DNA of 64,000 nucleotides from Streptomyces sp. LUP47B. Lineage in GTDB: Bacteria > Actinomycetota > Actinomycetes > Streptomycetales > Streptomycetaceae. A model generated the notes under the pieces. The model saw nothing but the letters and a program-made list of their open reading frames with translations, was not told the origin of the DNA and searched no databases. The DNA lies in NCBI RefSeq assembly GCF_001746295.1, contig NZ_MJAH01000002.1:73485-137484 (forward strand), read 5' to 3'. Below, piece by piece: positions 1 to 10,397 of this stretch; positions within the stretch are counted from its first letter, which is position 1, and every line of letters starts with the position of its first letter. Both the position numbers and the translations under genes were made by a program.

Positions 1-82
1 GATCCCTGCTCGATAGTTACTCGCGAGTTAAATAACAGCCGCAACGTGAGCCAGCCGCATTGTCGCGGGCCCGGAGGATGTC

Positions 83-1957
83 GTGAGCGACACACAGACA
101 CTGATCGAGAACCGTCCGCCGAGTGTGGCGACCGTCTTCCTGGAGCGTGTTACGGCCACGCCGGACGCCGAGGCATACCGGTACCCGGTGCCGGCCGCCT
201 CCGGGCAGGGCCCGGACGACTGGAAGTCGCTCAGCTGGGCGCAGGCTGCGGAGCGGGTCTACGCCATCGCGGCCGGACTGATCGAACTGGGAGTGCAGCC
301 GGAGCAGCGAATCGCCCTCGCCTCCTCCACCCGGATCGAGTGGATCCTCGCGGACCTCGGCATCATGTGCGCCGGCGCCGCCACGACCACGATCTACCCG
401 CAGACCAACGCCGACGAGTCGGCGTTCATCCTCTCCGACTCCGAGAGCCGGGTGCTGATCGCGGAGGACGCGGCCCAGCTCGCCAAGGCGGTCGAGAAGC
501 GCGGCGAACTCCCCGCCCTCACCCATGTCGTGGTGATCGACCCGGCCGGTGTCGAGACCACCGACTGGATCATGACCCTCTCCGAGCTGGAGGCCCGTGG
601 CGCCGCCCGCCTCGAGAAGGACCCCGAGCTGATCAAGGAGCGGGTCGGCGCGATCACCAAGGACCAGCTCGCGACGCTGATCTACACCTCGGGCACCACC
701 GGCCGTCCCAAGGGTGTACGGCTGCCGCACGACAACTGGGCCTACATGGCGAAGGCGACCGCCGCGACCGGGCTGATCAGCAGCGAGGACGTGCAGTACC
801 TGTGGCTGCCGCTCGCCCATGTCTTCGGCAAGGTGCTCACCTCCGGGCAGATCGAGGTCGGTCACGTCACCGCCGTCGACGGCCGCGTCGACAAGATCAT
901 CGAGAATCTGCCGGTCGTGCAGCCGACGTACATGGCGGCCGTCCCGCGCATCTTCGAGAAGGTCTACAACGGGGTCGCCGCCAAGGCCCGTGCGGGCGGC
1001 GGCGCCAAGTACAAGATCTTCCAGTGGGCCGCCGAGGTCGGCCGCGCCTACGCCAAGGAGAGCCAGGACAACTTCCGGCGCACCGGCACCGCGGGTGCGT
1101 CCTTCGGGCTGAGCGCCAAGCACAAGGTGGCCGACGCGCTCGTCTTCTCGAAGATCCGGGAGGCGTTCGGCGGGAACCTGCGGGCGTGTGTCTCCGGGTC
1201 CGCCGCGCTCGCACCCGAGATCGGGTACTTCTTCGCCGGCGCCGGCATCCACATCCTCGAGGGCTACGGCCTCACCGAGTCCTCGGCGGCCTCCTTCGTG
1301 AACCCGGGCGAGGCCTACCGCACCGGTACGGTCGGCAAGCCGCTGCCCGGCACGGAGGTCCGTATCGCGGACGACGGGGAGATCCTGCTGCGCGGCCCGG
1401 GGATCATGCAGGGCTACCACGGGCTGCCCGAGAAGACCGCCGAGGTTCTCGAGGCCGACGGGTGGTTCCACACCGGGGACATCGGTGAGCTGTCGCCCGA
1501 CGGGTACCTGCGGATCACCGACCGCAAGAAGGACCTCATCAAGACGTCCGGCGGCAAGTACATCGCGCCCGCCGAGGTCGAGGGACAGTTCAAGGCGGTG
1601 TGCCCGTACGTGTCCAACATCCTGGTCCACGGGGCGGACCGGAACTTCTGCACGGCGCTCATCGCGCTGGACGAGGTGTCGATCCTGGAGTGGGCCAAGG
1701 AGAACGGCCTTGAAGGGAAGTCGTACGCGGAGGTCGTCGCAGCGCCTGTCACCGTCTCCATGGTCGAGGGCTATGTGAAGCAGCTCAACGAGGGGCTTCA
1801 GCGGTGGCAGACGATCAAGAAGTTCCGGCTGCTGCCGAGGGACCTGGACGTGGAGCACGGTGAGATCACGCCGAGCCTGAAGCTGAAGCGGCCTGTGGTG
1901 GAGCGGGAGTACAAGGGGCTCATCGAGGAGATGTACGCGGGGTCCCGGGAGGCGTGA
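83..1957 (+). CDS. Long-chain fatty acid--CoA ligase (AMP-forming)
   Basis: Predicted to activate fatty acids to acyl-CoA through an acyl-adenylate, in the cytosol or at the membrane. The 624-aa length is usual for FadD/FACL enzymes. The P-loop-like motif YTSGTTGRPKG lies near residues 200-210, followed by the GYGLTESS and DRKKDLIKTSGGKYIAP signatures of the ANL superfamily. The GTG start at 83 is chosen because GGAGG (73-77) lies 5 nt upstream. The gene stands alone, converging on the response regulator gene across a repeat element. Chain-length specificity cannot be read from the sequence. Confidence 0.93.
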   Translation: MSDTQTLIENRPPSVATVFLERVTATPDAEAYRYPVPAASGQGPDDWKSLSWAQAAERVYAIAAGLIELGVQPEQRIALASSTRIEWILADLGIMCAGAATTTIYPQTNADESAFILSDSESRVLIAEDAAQLAKAVEKRGELPALTHVVVIDPAGVETTDWIMTLSELEARGAARLEKDPELIKERVGAITKDQLATLIYTSGTTGRPKGVRLPHDNWAYMAKATAATGLISSEDVQYLWLPLAHVFGKVLTSGQIEVGHVTAVDGRVDKIIENLPVVQPTYMAAVPRIFEKVYNGVAAKARAGGGAKYKIFQWAAEVGRAYAKESQDNFRRTGTAGASFGLSAKHKVADALVFSKIREAFGGNLRACVSGSAALAPEIGYFFAGAGIHILEGYGLTESSAASFVNPGEAYRTGTVGKPLPGTEVRIADDGEILLRGPGIMQGYHGLPEKTAEVLEADGWFHTGDIGELSPDGYLRITDRKKDLIKTSGGKYIAPAEVEGQFKAVCPYVSNILVHGADRNFCTALIALDEVSILEWAKENGLEGKSYAEVVAAPVTVSMVEGYVKQLNEGLQRWQTIKKFRLLPRDLDVEHGEITPSLKLKRPVVEREYKGLIEEMYAGSREA

Positions 1958-1965
1958 GGGGTGGC

Positions 1966-2020
1966 GGGGCTGGTCGCGCCCACGCGGCGAAGCCGCATAT
2001 TGATACAGCCCCGCGCCCCT
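1966..2020 (+). repeat. Nested-hairpin intergenic element, copy 1
   Basis: An outer stem GGGGCTG (1966-1972)/CAGCCCC (2006-2012) encloses an inner hairpin GCGGC-gaa-GCCGC (1984-1996), and the element ends GCGCCCCT. It fills the 75-bp gap between the convergent acyl-CoA ligase and response regulator genes. Five near-identical copies occur elsewhere in the window. It probably acts as a bidirectional terminator; this is inferred from position and structure. Confidence 0.85.
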
Positions 2021-2032
2021 GAAAGCATCGAG

Positions 2033-2581
2033 TCACCGTCGCCCCAGAAGCTGACGTAGTTCTCTCACCTGGGTGCGCTGGGGATCGGCCAACTCGATCT
2101 CCAGCGCGGCCAGTTGTTTGCTCACCTCCTCGTAGTCCGCCCGTTGTCGCGCCAGCAGACTTTCCAGCTGCTGGTTCTTCCGGTGCAGTTCCAGGAAGAC
2201 GCTGACCTTCGCGCGGAGCACCCAGGGGTCGAACGGCTTGGTCAGATAGTCCGCCGCGCCCGTCGCGTAGCCGCGGAAGGCGTAACCGGAGTCGTCCTCC
2301 GCGCCCGTGAGGAAGATGATGGGGACGTCCTTCGTCTGGTCCAGACGTTTGATGTGCGCCGCCGTCTCGAAGCCGTCCATGCCCGGCATCCGGACGTCCA
2401 GCAGGACCAGGGCGAACTGGCGGCGGAGCAGGGCCTTCATCGCCTCCTCGCCCGAACGGGCGCGGAACAGTGGTTCGTTGAGGGATCCCAGGACGGCCTC
2501 CAGTGCGATCAGGTTGTCCTCCATGTCGTCGACCAGAAGGATGCCCGCGCTCTCGTCGGTCCTTGCCTCAGCGCTGCTCAT
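2033..2581 (-). CDS. Response regulator with receiver domain and C-terminal coiled coil
   Basis: A 182-aa single-domain response regulator. The receiver fold spans residues 12-130, with acidic pocket D18/D19, phospho-acceptor D62 (LLDVRMPGMDG), T92 and K115. The C-terminal ~50 residues (HRKNQQLESLLARQRADY and beyond) look like a coiled coil; no DNA-binding domain is present. It starts 13 bp downstream of the hybrid kinase stop on the same strand, so the two are very likely co-transcribed and partners. The arrangement resembles the OsaA/OsaB osmoadaptation kinase/regulator pair described in S. coelicolor, but orthology is not shown here. Confidence 0.9.
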   Translation of the reverse strand: MSSAEARTDESAGILLVDDMEDNLIALEAVLGSLNEPLFRARSGEEAMKALLRRQFALVLLDVRMPGMDGFETAAHIKRLDQTKDVPIIFLTGAEDDSGYAFRGYATGAADYLTKPFDPWVLRAKVSVFLELHRKNQQLESLLARQRADYEEVSKQLAALEIELADPQRTQVRELRQLLGRR

Positions 2582-2594
2582 GTGACTGCCTCAT

Positions 2595-5500
2595 TCAGTC
2601 GTCGGTGGGCGGGACCACCGCCTCCTCTGCGTCGGTCCGCTCCTGCGTCGGAGCGCCCTCGGGGTCCAGGAGCGCCCAGACGACGGTCAGCAACTGGTCG
2701 ACGTCCACCGGCTTGGGCACGTAGTCGTTGGCGCCGCGCGCGATCGACTTCTCGCGGTCTCCGGGCATCGCCTTCGCGGTGAGCGCGACGATGGGCAGAC
2801 CGGACCAGCGCGAGGTGCGGCGGATCGCGGCGATGGTCTCGTAGCCGTCCATCTCCGGCATCATGATGTCCATCAGGACGAGTTCCACATCCGGGTTGCG
2901 CTCCAGGGTCTCGATGCCCTCGCGGCCGTTCTCCGCGTACAGGACCGGCATGCCGACCCGGCCCAGCACATGGGTGAGGGCGAAGACGTTGCGGATGTCG
3001 TCGTCGACGATCAGCACCCGCCGTCCCGACAGCACCTGTCCCGCCCGGCCCGCCGTCCACGCCTCCAGCTTGGTGGGGGCCGGCCATGAGTCCTCGGCGT
3101 CGTGGGCGGTCGGGTAGGGCTCGGTGGACAGGTCCTCCGGGGCCGGCAGGAGACGGTCCTCGGTGGTCGGGCCGGTCGCCGGGTGGCCGGGGCTGACGAC
3201 GGGGACGTAGAGCGTGAAGGTGGAGCCCTTGCCGGGCTCGCTCTCCGCGACGATACGGCCGCCCAGCAGGCCCGCGATCTCCCGGCTGATGGACAGACCG
3301 AGCCCCGTGCCACCGTACTTGCGGTTGGTCGTGCCGTCGGCCTGCTGGAACGCCTCGAAGATCACCGGGAGTTTCTCCCGCGCGATGCCGATGCCGGTGT
3401 CGGAGACCGCGAAGGCGACCACGTCGTCGCTGTCGCGGACGTGCACGTGGTCGGGGTCCTTGATGCGGTTCACGCGCAGCTCGACCCGGCCGCCGGCGGT
3501 GAACTTGATCGCGTTGGAGAGCAGGTTGCGCAGGATCTGCTGGAGGCGCTGCTCGTCCGAGTACATCTCGCGCGGCACGTCCTCGCCCACCGCCACCTCG
3601 AAGGCGAGCCCCCGGTCCAGGGTGAGCGGGCGGAAGGTCGCGTGGACGTAGTCGAGGAGCTTGATGAGCGGCAGCTTCTTCGGGCGTACGTCCATCCGGC
3701 CGGCCTCGATCTTCGACAGGTCCAGGATGTCGTTGATCAGTTGGAGCAGATCCGAGCCCGACCGGTGGATCGTCGTCGCGAACTGCACCTCCTGGTCGGA
3801 GAGGTGGCCGTCGGGGTTGTCGGAGAGGAGCCTCGCCAGGATCAGCAGGGAGTTCAGCGGTGTGCGCAGTTCGTGCGACATGTTCGCCAGGAACTCCGAC
3901 TTGTACTGCGATGAGGTGGCCAACAGGGCCGCCTTCTCCTCCAGTTCCGCGTTCGAGCGCTGCAACTCCGCCTGCTGCTTCTGGAGTTCGTCCGAGCGCT
4001 CCTGGAGCTGCATCGCCAGGCGCTGGGACTCGCCCAGCAGGGACTCGGTGCGGGAGTTGGCGATGATCGTGTTGATGGCGACGCCGATGGTGTTCACGAA
4101 CTGGTCGAAGAAGGCCAGGTGGACATCGGAGAAGCGGGAGAAGGACGCCAGCTCGATCACGCCGAGGAGTTTGTCCTCGAAGAGGATCGGGATGATGACG
4201 ACGCTGCTCGGGGCCGCCTCTCCGAGCCCGCTGTTGATCTTGATGTAGTCCGGTGGGGCCTCCTCCACCAGGATGCGCTTCTTCTCGCGGGCCGCCTGCC
4301 GCACCAGGCCGTGGACCGGCATGCCGCCGGTGTCGACGGTCGCGCCCTGCGCCGAGCCGTAGCCCGCGATGAACGCGAGTCCCTTCGCGGGAACGGCGGT
4401 GTGCAGGGAGGCGCCGTCCTCGTCCGGGTCGGCCAGGAAGAACGCCCCGTACTGGGCGTTCACCAGCGGGGTCAGCTCGCGCAGGATCAGGTCGGCGACC
4501 TCCATCAGGTCCCGGTGTCCCTGCATCAGGGCGGCCAGGCGAGCGAGGTTCGACTCCAGCCAGTCCTTGGCCCGGGTGGTCTCGCGGAGGTTGGCCACCA
4601 TCAGGTTGATGTTGTCCTTGAGCTCGGTGACCTCGCCCTGGGTCTCCACGGTGATGGCGCGGGACATGTCTCCCTGGGCCACCGCGGAGGCGACCTCGGC
4701 GATCGCCCGGACCTGGGTGGTCAGGTTGGACGCCAGCTCGTTCACGTTGGTCGTCAGCCGCTTCCAGGTGCCGTACACGCCCTCGACCCGTGCCTGGCCG
4801 CCGAGTTGGCCCTCGGAACCCACCTCGCGGGCCACGCGGGTGACCTCGGAGGAGAAGGAGGAGAGCGTGTCGACCATGGTGTTGATGGCGGTCTTCAGCT
4901 CCAGGATCTCGCCGCGCGCGTCCACGTCGATCTTCTTGGAGAGGTCGCCGTTGGCCACCGCGGTCGTCACCTGGGCGATGTTCCGCACCTGTGACGTCAG
5001 GTTGTCGGCCATGTAGTTGACGTTGTCGGTCAGATCCCGCCAGACCCCGGAGACCCCCAGCACCTGGGCCCGCCCGCCGAGCCGGCCGTCGGTGCCGACC
5101 TCGCGGGCCACCCGGGTGACCTCGTCGGCGAAGGCCCGCAGCTGCTCCACCATCGTGTTGACGGTGTCCTTCAGTTCGAGGATCTCGCCGCGGGCGTCGA
5201 CCGTGATCTTCTTCGACAGGTCGCCGTTGGCCACGGCCGTCGTCACCTGGGCGATGTTCCGCACCTGCGACGTCAGGTTGAGGGCCATGAAGTTGACGTT
5301 GTCCGTCAGGTCCTTCCAGACACCCGACACGCCCCGCACCTGCGCCTGACCGCCCAGGTTTCCCTCGGTGCCGACCTCGCGGGCCACGCGGGTGACCTCG
5401 TCGGCGAAGGCGGACAGCTGGTCGACCATCGTGTTGATGGTCGACTTCAGCTCCAGGATCTCGCCCTTGGCCTCGACCGTGATCTTCTTGCCGAGGTCGC

Positions 5501-6725
5501 CCTGGGCCACGGCCGTCGACACCAGCGCGATGTTGCGGACCTGCGAGGTCAGGTTGTCGGCCATGAAGTTGACGTTGTCGGTGAGGTCCTTCCAGACGCC
5601 ACTGACACCCCGCACCTGAGCCCGCCCACCGAGATTGCCCTCGGTGCCGACCTCGCGCGCGACCCTCGTCACCTCGTCGGCGAAGGCGGAGAGCTGGTCG
5701 ACCATCGTGTTGATGGTGGACTTCAGCTCCAGGATCTCGCCCTGCGCGTCGACGGTGATCTTCTGGGACAGGTCGCCGTTGGCCACGGCCGTCGTCACCT
5801 GGGCGATGTTGCGGACCTGCGAGGTCAGGTTCGACGCCATGAAGTTGACGTTGTCCGTGAGGTCCTTCCAGACTCCGGACACCCCGCGTACCTGGGCCCG
5901 GCCGCCCAACTGCCCCTCGGTGCCGACCTCGCGGGCCACCCGGGTGACCTCGTCGGCGAAGGCGGAGAGCTGGTCGACCATCGTGTTCACGGTCAGCTTC
6001 AGTTCGAGGAGCTCGCCCGTCGCCTCGACCGTGACCGTACGGGTCAGGTCGCCGCGGGCCACCGCCGTGGTCACCAGGGCGATGTCCCGGACCTGCGCGG
6101 TCAGCCGGGACGCCATGGTGTTGACCGCCTCGGTCACGTCCCGCCAACTGCCCGACAGGCCCGTCACCTTGGCCCGCCCGCCCAGCCGCCCCTCGGTGCC
6201 GACCTCGCGGGCCACCCGGGTCACCTCGCCGGTGAACAGGGAGAGCTGGTCGACCATCTTGTTCACGGCCCGGCCGAGACGTCGTAGATCACCGCGCAAC
6301 TGCCGGTTGCCGTCGTGCAGATCGACCCGCTGGGTCAGATCGCCGCCGGCCACCGCGTCCAGGACCCGGGTCGCGTTGGCGGCCGGGGCCACCAGGGCGT
6401 CGAGGAGCTGGTTCACGTCGTTGACCCGGGAGGCCCACGTCCCCTGCCCCGGGCTGGGGGAGAGCCGCTCGTCGAGCCGGCCGTGCCGCACGAGCTCCCG
6501 CTTCACCCGGTTGACCTCGCCGGTGAAGTGGATGTTGCGGTCCACCAGCTGGTTGAAGACGGCCGTCAGTGCGGCCACGATCCCGTCCCCGGACTCCGGC
6601 ATCCGGCGGAAGTCGCCGTCCCGCGCCGCGGTCATCGCGGCGAGCAGGGGGCGCAGATCCGATGCTCGGATCCGGTCGGCATTCTGTCCGTCTTCGAGCA
6701 CAGCCGTACCACTGTTCTCACTCAT
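2595..6725 (-). CDS. Cytosolic hybrid sensor histidine kinase with tandem HAMP array, GAF and C-terminal receiver
   Basis: 1376 aa with no membrane segment or signal peptide. Residues about 90-715 form a tandem HAMP array; at least six units carry the [16 protein letters not shown] motif at a spacing of about 92 residues. Then come a GAF domain (about 720-880), a coiled coil, a HisKA H-box ([10 protein letters not shown]951), an HATPase with N, G1 and G2 boxes ([23 protein letters not shown]), and a receiver whose acceptor is D1286 ([11 protein letters not shown]). The start at 6725 ([13 protein letters not shown]) is preferred because residues encoded further upstream run toward the divergent phosphatase gene and look non-coding. 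HAMP-array kinases of this kind often sense osmotic stress; the stimulus here is unknown. The gene runs into its response regulator. Confidence 0.93.
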   Translation of the reverse strand: MSENSGTAVLEDGQNADRIRASDLRPLLAAMTAARDGDFRRMPESGDGIVAALTAVFNQLVDRNIHFTGEVNRVKRELVRHGRLDERLSPSPGQGTWASRVNDVNQLLDALVAPAANATRVLDAVAGGDLTQRVDLHDGNRQLRGDLRRLGRAVNKMVDQLSLFTGEVTRVAREVGTEGRLGGRAKVTGLSGSWRDVTEAVNTMASRLTAQVRDIALVTTAVARGDLTRTVTVEATGELLELKLTVNTMVDQLSAFADEVTRVAREVGTEGQLGGRAQVRGVSGVWKDLTDNVNFMASNLTSQVRNIAQVTTAVANGDLSQKITVDAQGEILELKSTINTMVDQLSAFADEVTRVAREVGTEGNLGGRAQVRGVSGVWKDLTDNVNFMADNLTSQVRNIALVSTAVAQGDLGKKITVEAKGEILELKSTINTMVDQLSAFADEVTRVAREVGTEGNLGGQAQVRGVSGVWKDLTDNVNFMALNLTSQVRNIAQVTTAVANGDLSKKITVDARGEILELKDTVNTMVEQLRAFADEVTRVAREVGTDGRLGGRAQVLGVSGVWRDLTDNVNYMADNLTSQVRNIAQVTTAVANGDLSKKIDVDARGEILELKTAINTMVDTLSSFSSEVTRVAREVGSEGQLGGQARVEGVYGTWKRLTTNVNELASNLTTQVRAIAEVASAVAQGDMSRAITVETQGEVTELKDNINLMVANLRETTRAKDWLESNLARLAALMQGHRDLMEVADLILRELTPLVNAQYGAFFLADPDEDGASLHTAVPAKGLAFIAGYGSAQGATVDTGGMPVHGLVRQAAREKKRILVEEAPPDYIKINSGLGEAAPSSVVIIPILFEDKLLGVIELASFSRFSDVHLAFFDQFVNTIGVAINTIIANSRTESLLGESQRLAMQLQERSDELQKQQAELQRSNAELEEKAALLATSSQYKSEFLANMSHELRTPLNSLLILARLLSDNPDGHLSDQEVQFATTIHRSGSDLLQLINDILDLSKIEAGRMDVRPKKLPLIKLLDYVHATFRPLTLDRGLAFEVAVGEDVPREMYSDEQRLQQILRNLLSNAIKFTAGGRVELRVNRIKDPDHVHVRDSDDVVAFAVSDTGIGIAREKLPVIFEAFQQADGTTNRKYGGTGLGLSISREIAGLLGGRIVAESEPGKGSTFTLYVPVVSPGHPATGPTTEDRLLPAPEDLSTEPYPTAHDAEDSWPAPTKLEAWTAGRAGQVLSGRRVLIVDDDIRNVFALTHVLGRVGMPVLYAENGREGIETLERNPDVELVLMDIMMPEMDGYETIAAIRRTSRWSGLPIVALTAKAMPGDREKSIARGANDYVPKPVDVDQLLTVVWALLDPEGAPTQERTDAEEAVVPPTDD

Positions 6726-6827
6726 GGCGGCCCACTTCGGTAACTCGGCGCTTATGGGCGTGGCCAGTCTGTCACTCTGTCCGCATCGACCGAGGTGTAT
6801 TCGTCCGAACTGGTTCGGGAGACGGAC

Positions 6828-8819
6828 ATGGGGGCCATTCCTGCGCAACGGGAGTCTGTTGCCCGCGCGTCCGACGTGTCGACGCGCGACGGCGACGCGC
6901 TCCCGCACGCCCCGGCGCACGCCCACGCCACCTTTCCCGGCGGTCCGCTCGCGCCGGGCGCGGCGCGGGCCCTGTTACGGGCCGCGTTCGCCGAATGGGC
7001 CGAACTCGCCCTGCCCGGCACCGAGTTCCTCACCGACCGGCAGTCGGACGACGCCGTGGTCGTGGCCAGCGAACTCGTCACCAACGCCGTCATCCACGCG
7101 GGCACCGACGTCGAGCTCGACTGCCGCCTGGAGGCGTGTTCCGGTGCCCTCGTCGTCGAGGTCCTCGACCACCATCCCTCGCGCGCCCCTCGCGACGGCG
7201 ACCCCGAACCGTCGTACGGCACCCCGGAGTACGGGCGCGGGCTGCGCCTGGTCGCCGCGCTCGCCGAGACCTGGGGCATCACCTACCGCACGGGCGCCAA
7301 GACCGTGTGGGCGCAGCTGCCGGCCGGAGGCAAGGAGGCCCTCGACGGGCTCCAGGCGTACGCCGGGGACCGCGCACGTGACCGGGCGCTGCGGGTCGCC
7401 GGGATACTCGCCCCGGAGTCACCCCCGTCCCCGTCCCGGGCCCCGGCCCCGCCCGCGCCCGTCTCGCGCGGTGAGGACCGGGACTGGCTGAACCGAGGTG
7501 CCCTTTCCTTCCTCGCCGAGGCCTCCGACCTGCTCGCCGGCCAGCTCGACGAGAACCTGGTGGCCGCGCTCGCCGGGCAGCTGATCGTGCCGCGGCTGGC
7601 CGACTGGTGCGCGGTGTGGCTGGAGGACGAGGTCGCCGGGCGCTGGGGCTCCCCTCGTCCGGGAGAGGCCGACAGCGGCTGGGGCGAGGGCGGGGTGTCC
7701 GGGCCCCGGCTGGCCCGGGTCTGGCACTGCTCCGAGACCCGGATCGAGGATCTGCGGCAGGCGCTGGAGAAGGAGCCGCCGGGCACCCCGGGGACGGACC
7801 ACCCCGGGCCGGTGCCGTTCCCCTGGCCCGGCGAGGCACTGGGCCCGCACGGCACGCACGGCTCCGCGCTCGCCTACCGCCTCACGGCCGGCGGCCGTCC
7901 GCTGGGCACCCTGGTCATCGGCCGGGCCGGGCTTGTCTCCTTCCCCGACGAGATCACCGGGCTCGTCGAGGACCTCAGCCGCCGGGTGGCGCTCGCCATC
8001 GGCGCGGCCCGCCAGTACGCGCGCCAGGCCACCATCAGCGCGGTGCTCCAGCGCGGTCTGCTGCCCGGCGCGGTCGCCGAGATCCCCGGGGTGCGCAGCG
8101 CCCTGGTGTACGAGCCGTGCGACAAGGGCGGGCCCAGCGGCGACTTCTACGACCTCTTCCCGGCCGGCGACGGCCGCTGGTGCTTCGCCGTCGGTGACGT
8201 GCAGGGCAAGGGCCCCGAGGCCGCCGTGGTCATCGGTCTCGCCCGGCCCTGGCTCCGGCTGCTGGCCCGCGAGGGCTACCGCGTCGCCGACGTCCTCGAC
8301 CGCCTCAACCAGTTGCTCCTCGACGACGCGACGGAGGCCGCGGACGCGGCGGCGCGGGCCCTTGTCTCCGCGGGCGGCCGCCCCATGCGCCCCGGCGACG
8401 GCCCGCAGACCCGCTTCCTGTCGCTCCTCTACGGCGAGCTCGCGCCCTTCGACGGCGGAGTGCGCTGCACCCTCGCCTCCGCCGGACATCCGCTGCCGCT
8501 GCTGCTCGGATCGGACGGCGAGGTCCGCACGGCCGCGCGGCCGCAGACCCTGCTCGGGGTCGTCGAGGACGAGACGTACACCAGCGAGACCTTCGAGCTG
8601 CGGCCCGGCGACAGCCTGCTGTGTGTCACCGACGGGGTGACGGAGCGGCGCAGCGGCTCCCGGCAGTTCGACGACGAGGACGGGCTCGCGGACGTGCTGG
8701 CCGGGTGCGCGGGGCTGGACGCCCAGCTGATCGCGGAGCGGATCAAGCGGCTGGTCCACGAGTTCGGGGCGCGGCCGCCGGAGGACGATCTGGCGCTGCT
8801 GGTGCTGCAGGCGGAGTAG
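6828..8819 (+). CDS. SpoIIE-type PP2C phosphatase fused to an anti-sigma-factor-like HATPase and GAF
   Basis: Predicted 663-aa regulator of the partner-switching type. An RsbW-like HATPase (residues ~25-165, with [12 protein letters not shown] and [10 protein letters not shown]) is followed by a GAF-like region (~215-400) and a SpoIIE/PP2C domain (~420-662, with [11 protein letters not shown] and [10 protein letters not shown]). Such proteins kinase or dephosphorylate anti-anti-sigma factors. ATG 6828 is chosen because GGGAG (6817-6821) lies 6 nt upstream; GTG 6795 is the alternative and would add 11 residues. Codon 50 is TTA (6975-6977), so expression should depend on the bldA leucyl-tRNA. 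It is divergent from the hybrid kinase, suggesting one stress-response locus. Confidence 0.9.
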   Translation: MGAIPAQRESVARASDVSTRDGDALPHAPAHAHATFPGGPLAPGAARALLRAAFAEWAELALPGTEFLTDRQSDDAVVVASELVTNAVIHAGTDVELDCRLEACSGALVVEVLDHHPSRAPRDGDPEPSYGTPEYGRGLRLVAALAETWGITYRTGAKTVWAQLPAGGKEALDGLQAYAGDRARDRALRVAGILAPESPPSPSRAPAPPAPVSRGEDRDWLNRGALSFLAEASDLLAGQLDENLVAALAGQLIVPRLADWCAVWLEDEVAGRWGSPRPGEADSGWGEGGVSGPRLARVWHCSETRIEDLRQALEKEPPGTPGTDHPGPVPFPWPGEALGPHGTHGSALAYRLTAGGRPLGTLVIGRAGLVSFPDEITGLVEDLSRRVALAIGAARQYARQATISAVLQRGLLPGAVAEIPGVRSALVYEPCDKGGPSGDFYDLFPAGDGRWCFAVGDVQGKGPEAAVVIGLARPWLRLLAREGYRVADVLDRLNQLLLDDATEAADAAARALVSAGGRPMRPGDGPQTRFLSLLYGELAPFDGGVRCTLASAGHPLPLLLGSDGEVRTAARPQTLLGVVEDETYTSETFELRPGDSLLCVTDGVTERRSGSRQFDDEDGLADVLAGCAGLDAQLIAERIKRLVHEFGARPPEDDLALLVLQAE

Positions 8820-8850
8820 GTGTCCGCCGTGGTGCGGGACAATGGAGGAC

Positions 8851-10083
8851 ATGCCTTCCGCACTCCCCGACGGCGAACCCGTCCCCGATGACGGTTCACT
8901 GCCCGCGTCCGCGCTCACCGGGTCCGCCGACCGCCCGCTCGGTTTCTATCTGCACGTCCCGTACTGCGCGACCCGCTGCGGCTACTGCGACTTCAACACC
9001 TACACCGTGACCGAGCTGCGCGGTTCCGGCGGGGTGCTGGCCTCCCGCGACAACTACGCGGAGACGCTGATCGACGAGATCCGCCTTGCGCGGAAGGTCC
9101 TCGGCGACGACCCGCGCCCGGTCCGTACGGTGTTCGTCGGCGGCGGTACGCCCACGCTGCTGGCCGCCGGGGACCTGGTACGGATGCTGGGGGCGATCCG
9201 TGACGAGTTCGGGCTGGCCGCGGACGCGGAGGTGACGACCGAGGCGAACCCGGAGTCGGTGGACCCGGCGTATCTGGCCGAGCTGCGGGAGGGCGGCTTC
9301 AACCGGGTGTCCTTCGGCATGCAGAGCGCGCGGCAGCATGTGCTGAAGGTGCTGGACCGTACGCACACCCCGGGACGCCCGGAGGCCTGCGTGGCGGAGG
9401 CGCGGGCGGCGGGGTTCTCTCATGTCAACCTGGATCTGATCTACGGCACGCCCGGGGAGTCGGACGACGACTGGCGGGCGTCCCTGGAGGCGGCGATCGG
9501 GGCCGGACCGGACCATGTGTCGGCGTACGCGCTGATCGTCGAGGAGGGCACCCAGCTGGCCCGCCGTATCCGCCGGGGCGAGGTGCCGATGACGGACGAC
9601 GACGTGCACGCGGACCGGTACCTGATCGCGGACTCGGTGCTGGCCGAGGCCGGATTCGACTGGTACGAGGTGTCGAACTGGGCCACCTCCGAGGCGGGCC
9701 GGTGTCTGCACAACGAGCTGTACTGGCGGGGCGCGGACTGGTGGGGAGCCGGGCCCGGGGCGCACTCGCACGTGGGCGGGGTGCGCTGGTGGAACGTGAA
9801 GCACCCCGGGGCGTACGCGGCGGCGCTGGCTTCCGGGAAGTCCCCGGGAGCGGGGCGTGAGCTGCTGTCGGACGAGGACCGGCGGGTCGAGCGGATTCTG
9901 CTGGAGCTGCGGCTGCGGGAGGGTGCGCCGCTGTCGCTGCTGCGCGAGGAGGGCCTGGCCGCTTCTCGCCGCGCGCTGGCGGAGGGGCTGCTCGAGGGGG
10001 CGCCCTACGAGGAGGGCCGGGCTGTGCTGACGCTGCGGGGGCGGTTGCTGGCGGACGCGGTGGTGCGGGATCTGGTGGATTAG
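8851..10083 (+). CDS. hemW: Radical SAM heme chaperone HemW
   Basis: 410-aa member of the HemN/HemW family. The radical-SAM cysteines are CATRCGYC (CxxxCxxC), followed by the GGGTPTLL and ETNPES-like (TEANPESVD) motifs. Actinobacterial HemW is a heme-binding chaperone rather than coproporphyrinogen oxidase, as known for the family. ATG 8851 is preferred: a -10-like GACAAT (8838-8843) ends 7 nt upstream, fitting a leaderless transcript. GGAGG at 8844-8848 is too close to serve as a ribosome site. An in-frame ATG at 8842 would add three residues. Confidence 0.88.
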   Translation: MPSALPDGEPVPDDGSLPASALTGSADRPLGFYLHVPYCATRCGYCDFNTYTVTELRGSGGVLASRDNYAETLIDEIRLARKVLGDDPRPVRTVFVGGGTPTLLAAGDLVRMLGAIRDEFGLAADAEVTTEANPESVDPAYLAELREGGFNRVSFGMQSARQHVLKVLDRTHTPGRPEACVAEARAAGFSHVNLDLIYGTPGESDDDWRASLEAAIGAGPDHVSAYALIVEEGTQLARRIRRGEVPMTDDDVHADRYLIADSVLAEAGFDWYEVSNWATSEAGRCLHNELYWRGADWWGAGPGAHSHVGGVRWWNVKHPGAYAAALASGKSPGAGRELLSDEDRRVERILLELRLREGAPLSLLREEGLAASRRALAEGLLEGAPYEEGRAVLTLRGRLLADAVVRDLVD

Positions 10084-10397
10084 GCGCCTGGTGGGGTGAC
10101 GCGTCGGTTGTGCGGCGGCTGCGGGTTCGTCGTGGCTGGTCGCGCCTACGCGGCGGAGCCGCATATCGATACCGCCCCGCGCCCCTTGGGTGGGTGCAGC
10201 TGCGTCGGCGTCCGGGCGCTCCGCGTACCGCGCCCTGCGCCGGCGCGCGGCCCGGCGTGCTTCGCTGACTGACCGCAGCCGCAACCTGCTCAGGGGCGCG
10301 GGGCTGTATCGATGTGCGGCTACCGCCGCGTGGGCGCGACCAGCCCCCACCGGCCCGCGGCCGTACCACCCGCCAGCAGACCCGCCGCGCGTATCCG
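10084..10397. repeat. Convergent junction holding two inverted copies of the nested-hairpin element (copies 2 and 3)
   Basis: Copy 2 lies at 10132-10186 in forward orientation and copy 3 at 10292-10347 in reverse orientation. Together they form a ~215-bp inverted repeat between the convergent hemW and DUF3097 genes. The ~105 bp between them is GC-rich with no convincing reading frame. Each copy faces one of the two converging genes. Confidence 0.85.

Noticed and set aside
2578..6147. 1189-codon minus-strand frame overlapping the hybrid kinase in another frame
   Set aside because: It repeats every ~92 codons only because it lies over the HAMP repeats; composition is Arg/Gly/Pro-rich without motifs.
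4580..6250. Possible satellite or CRISPR-like array
   Set aside because: The ~276-bp period is an in-frame protein repeat (HAMP units), far longer than CRISPR repeats and without spacers.
10132..10347. Possible insertion-sequence remnant bounded by inverted repeats
   Set aside because: The ends are two copies of the common intergenic hairpin element; there is no transposase fragment or target duplication.
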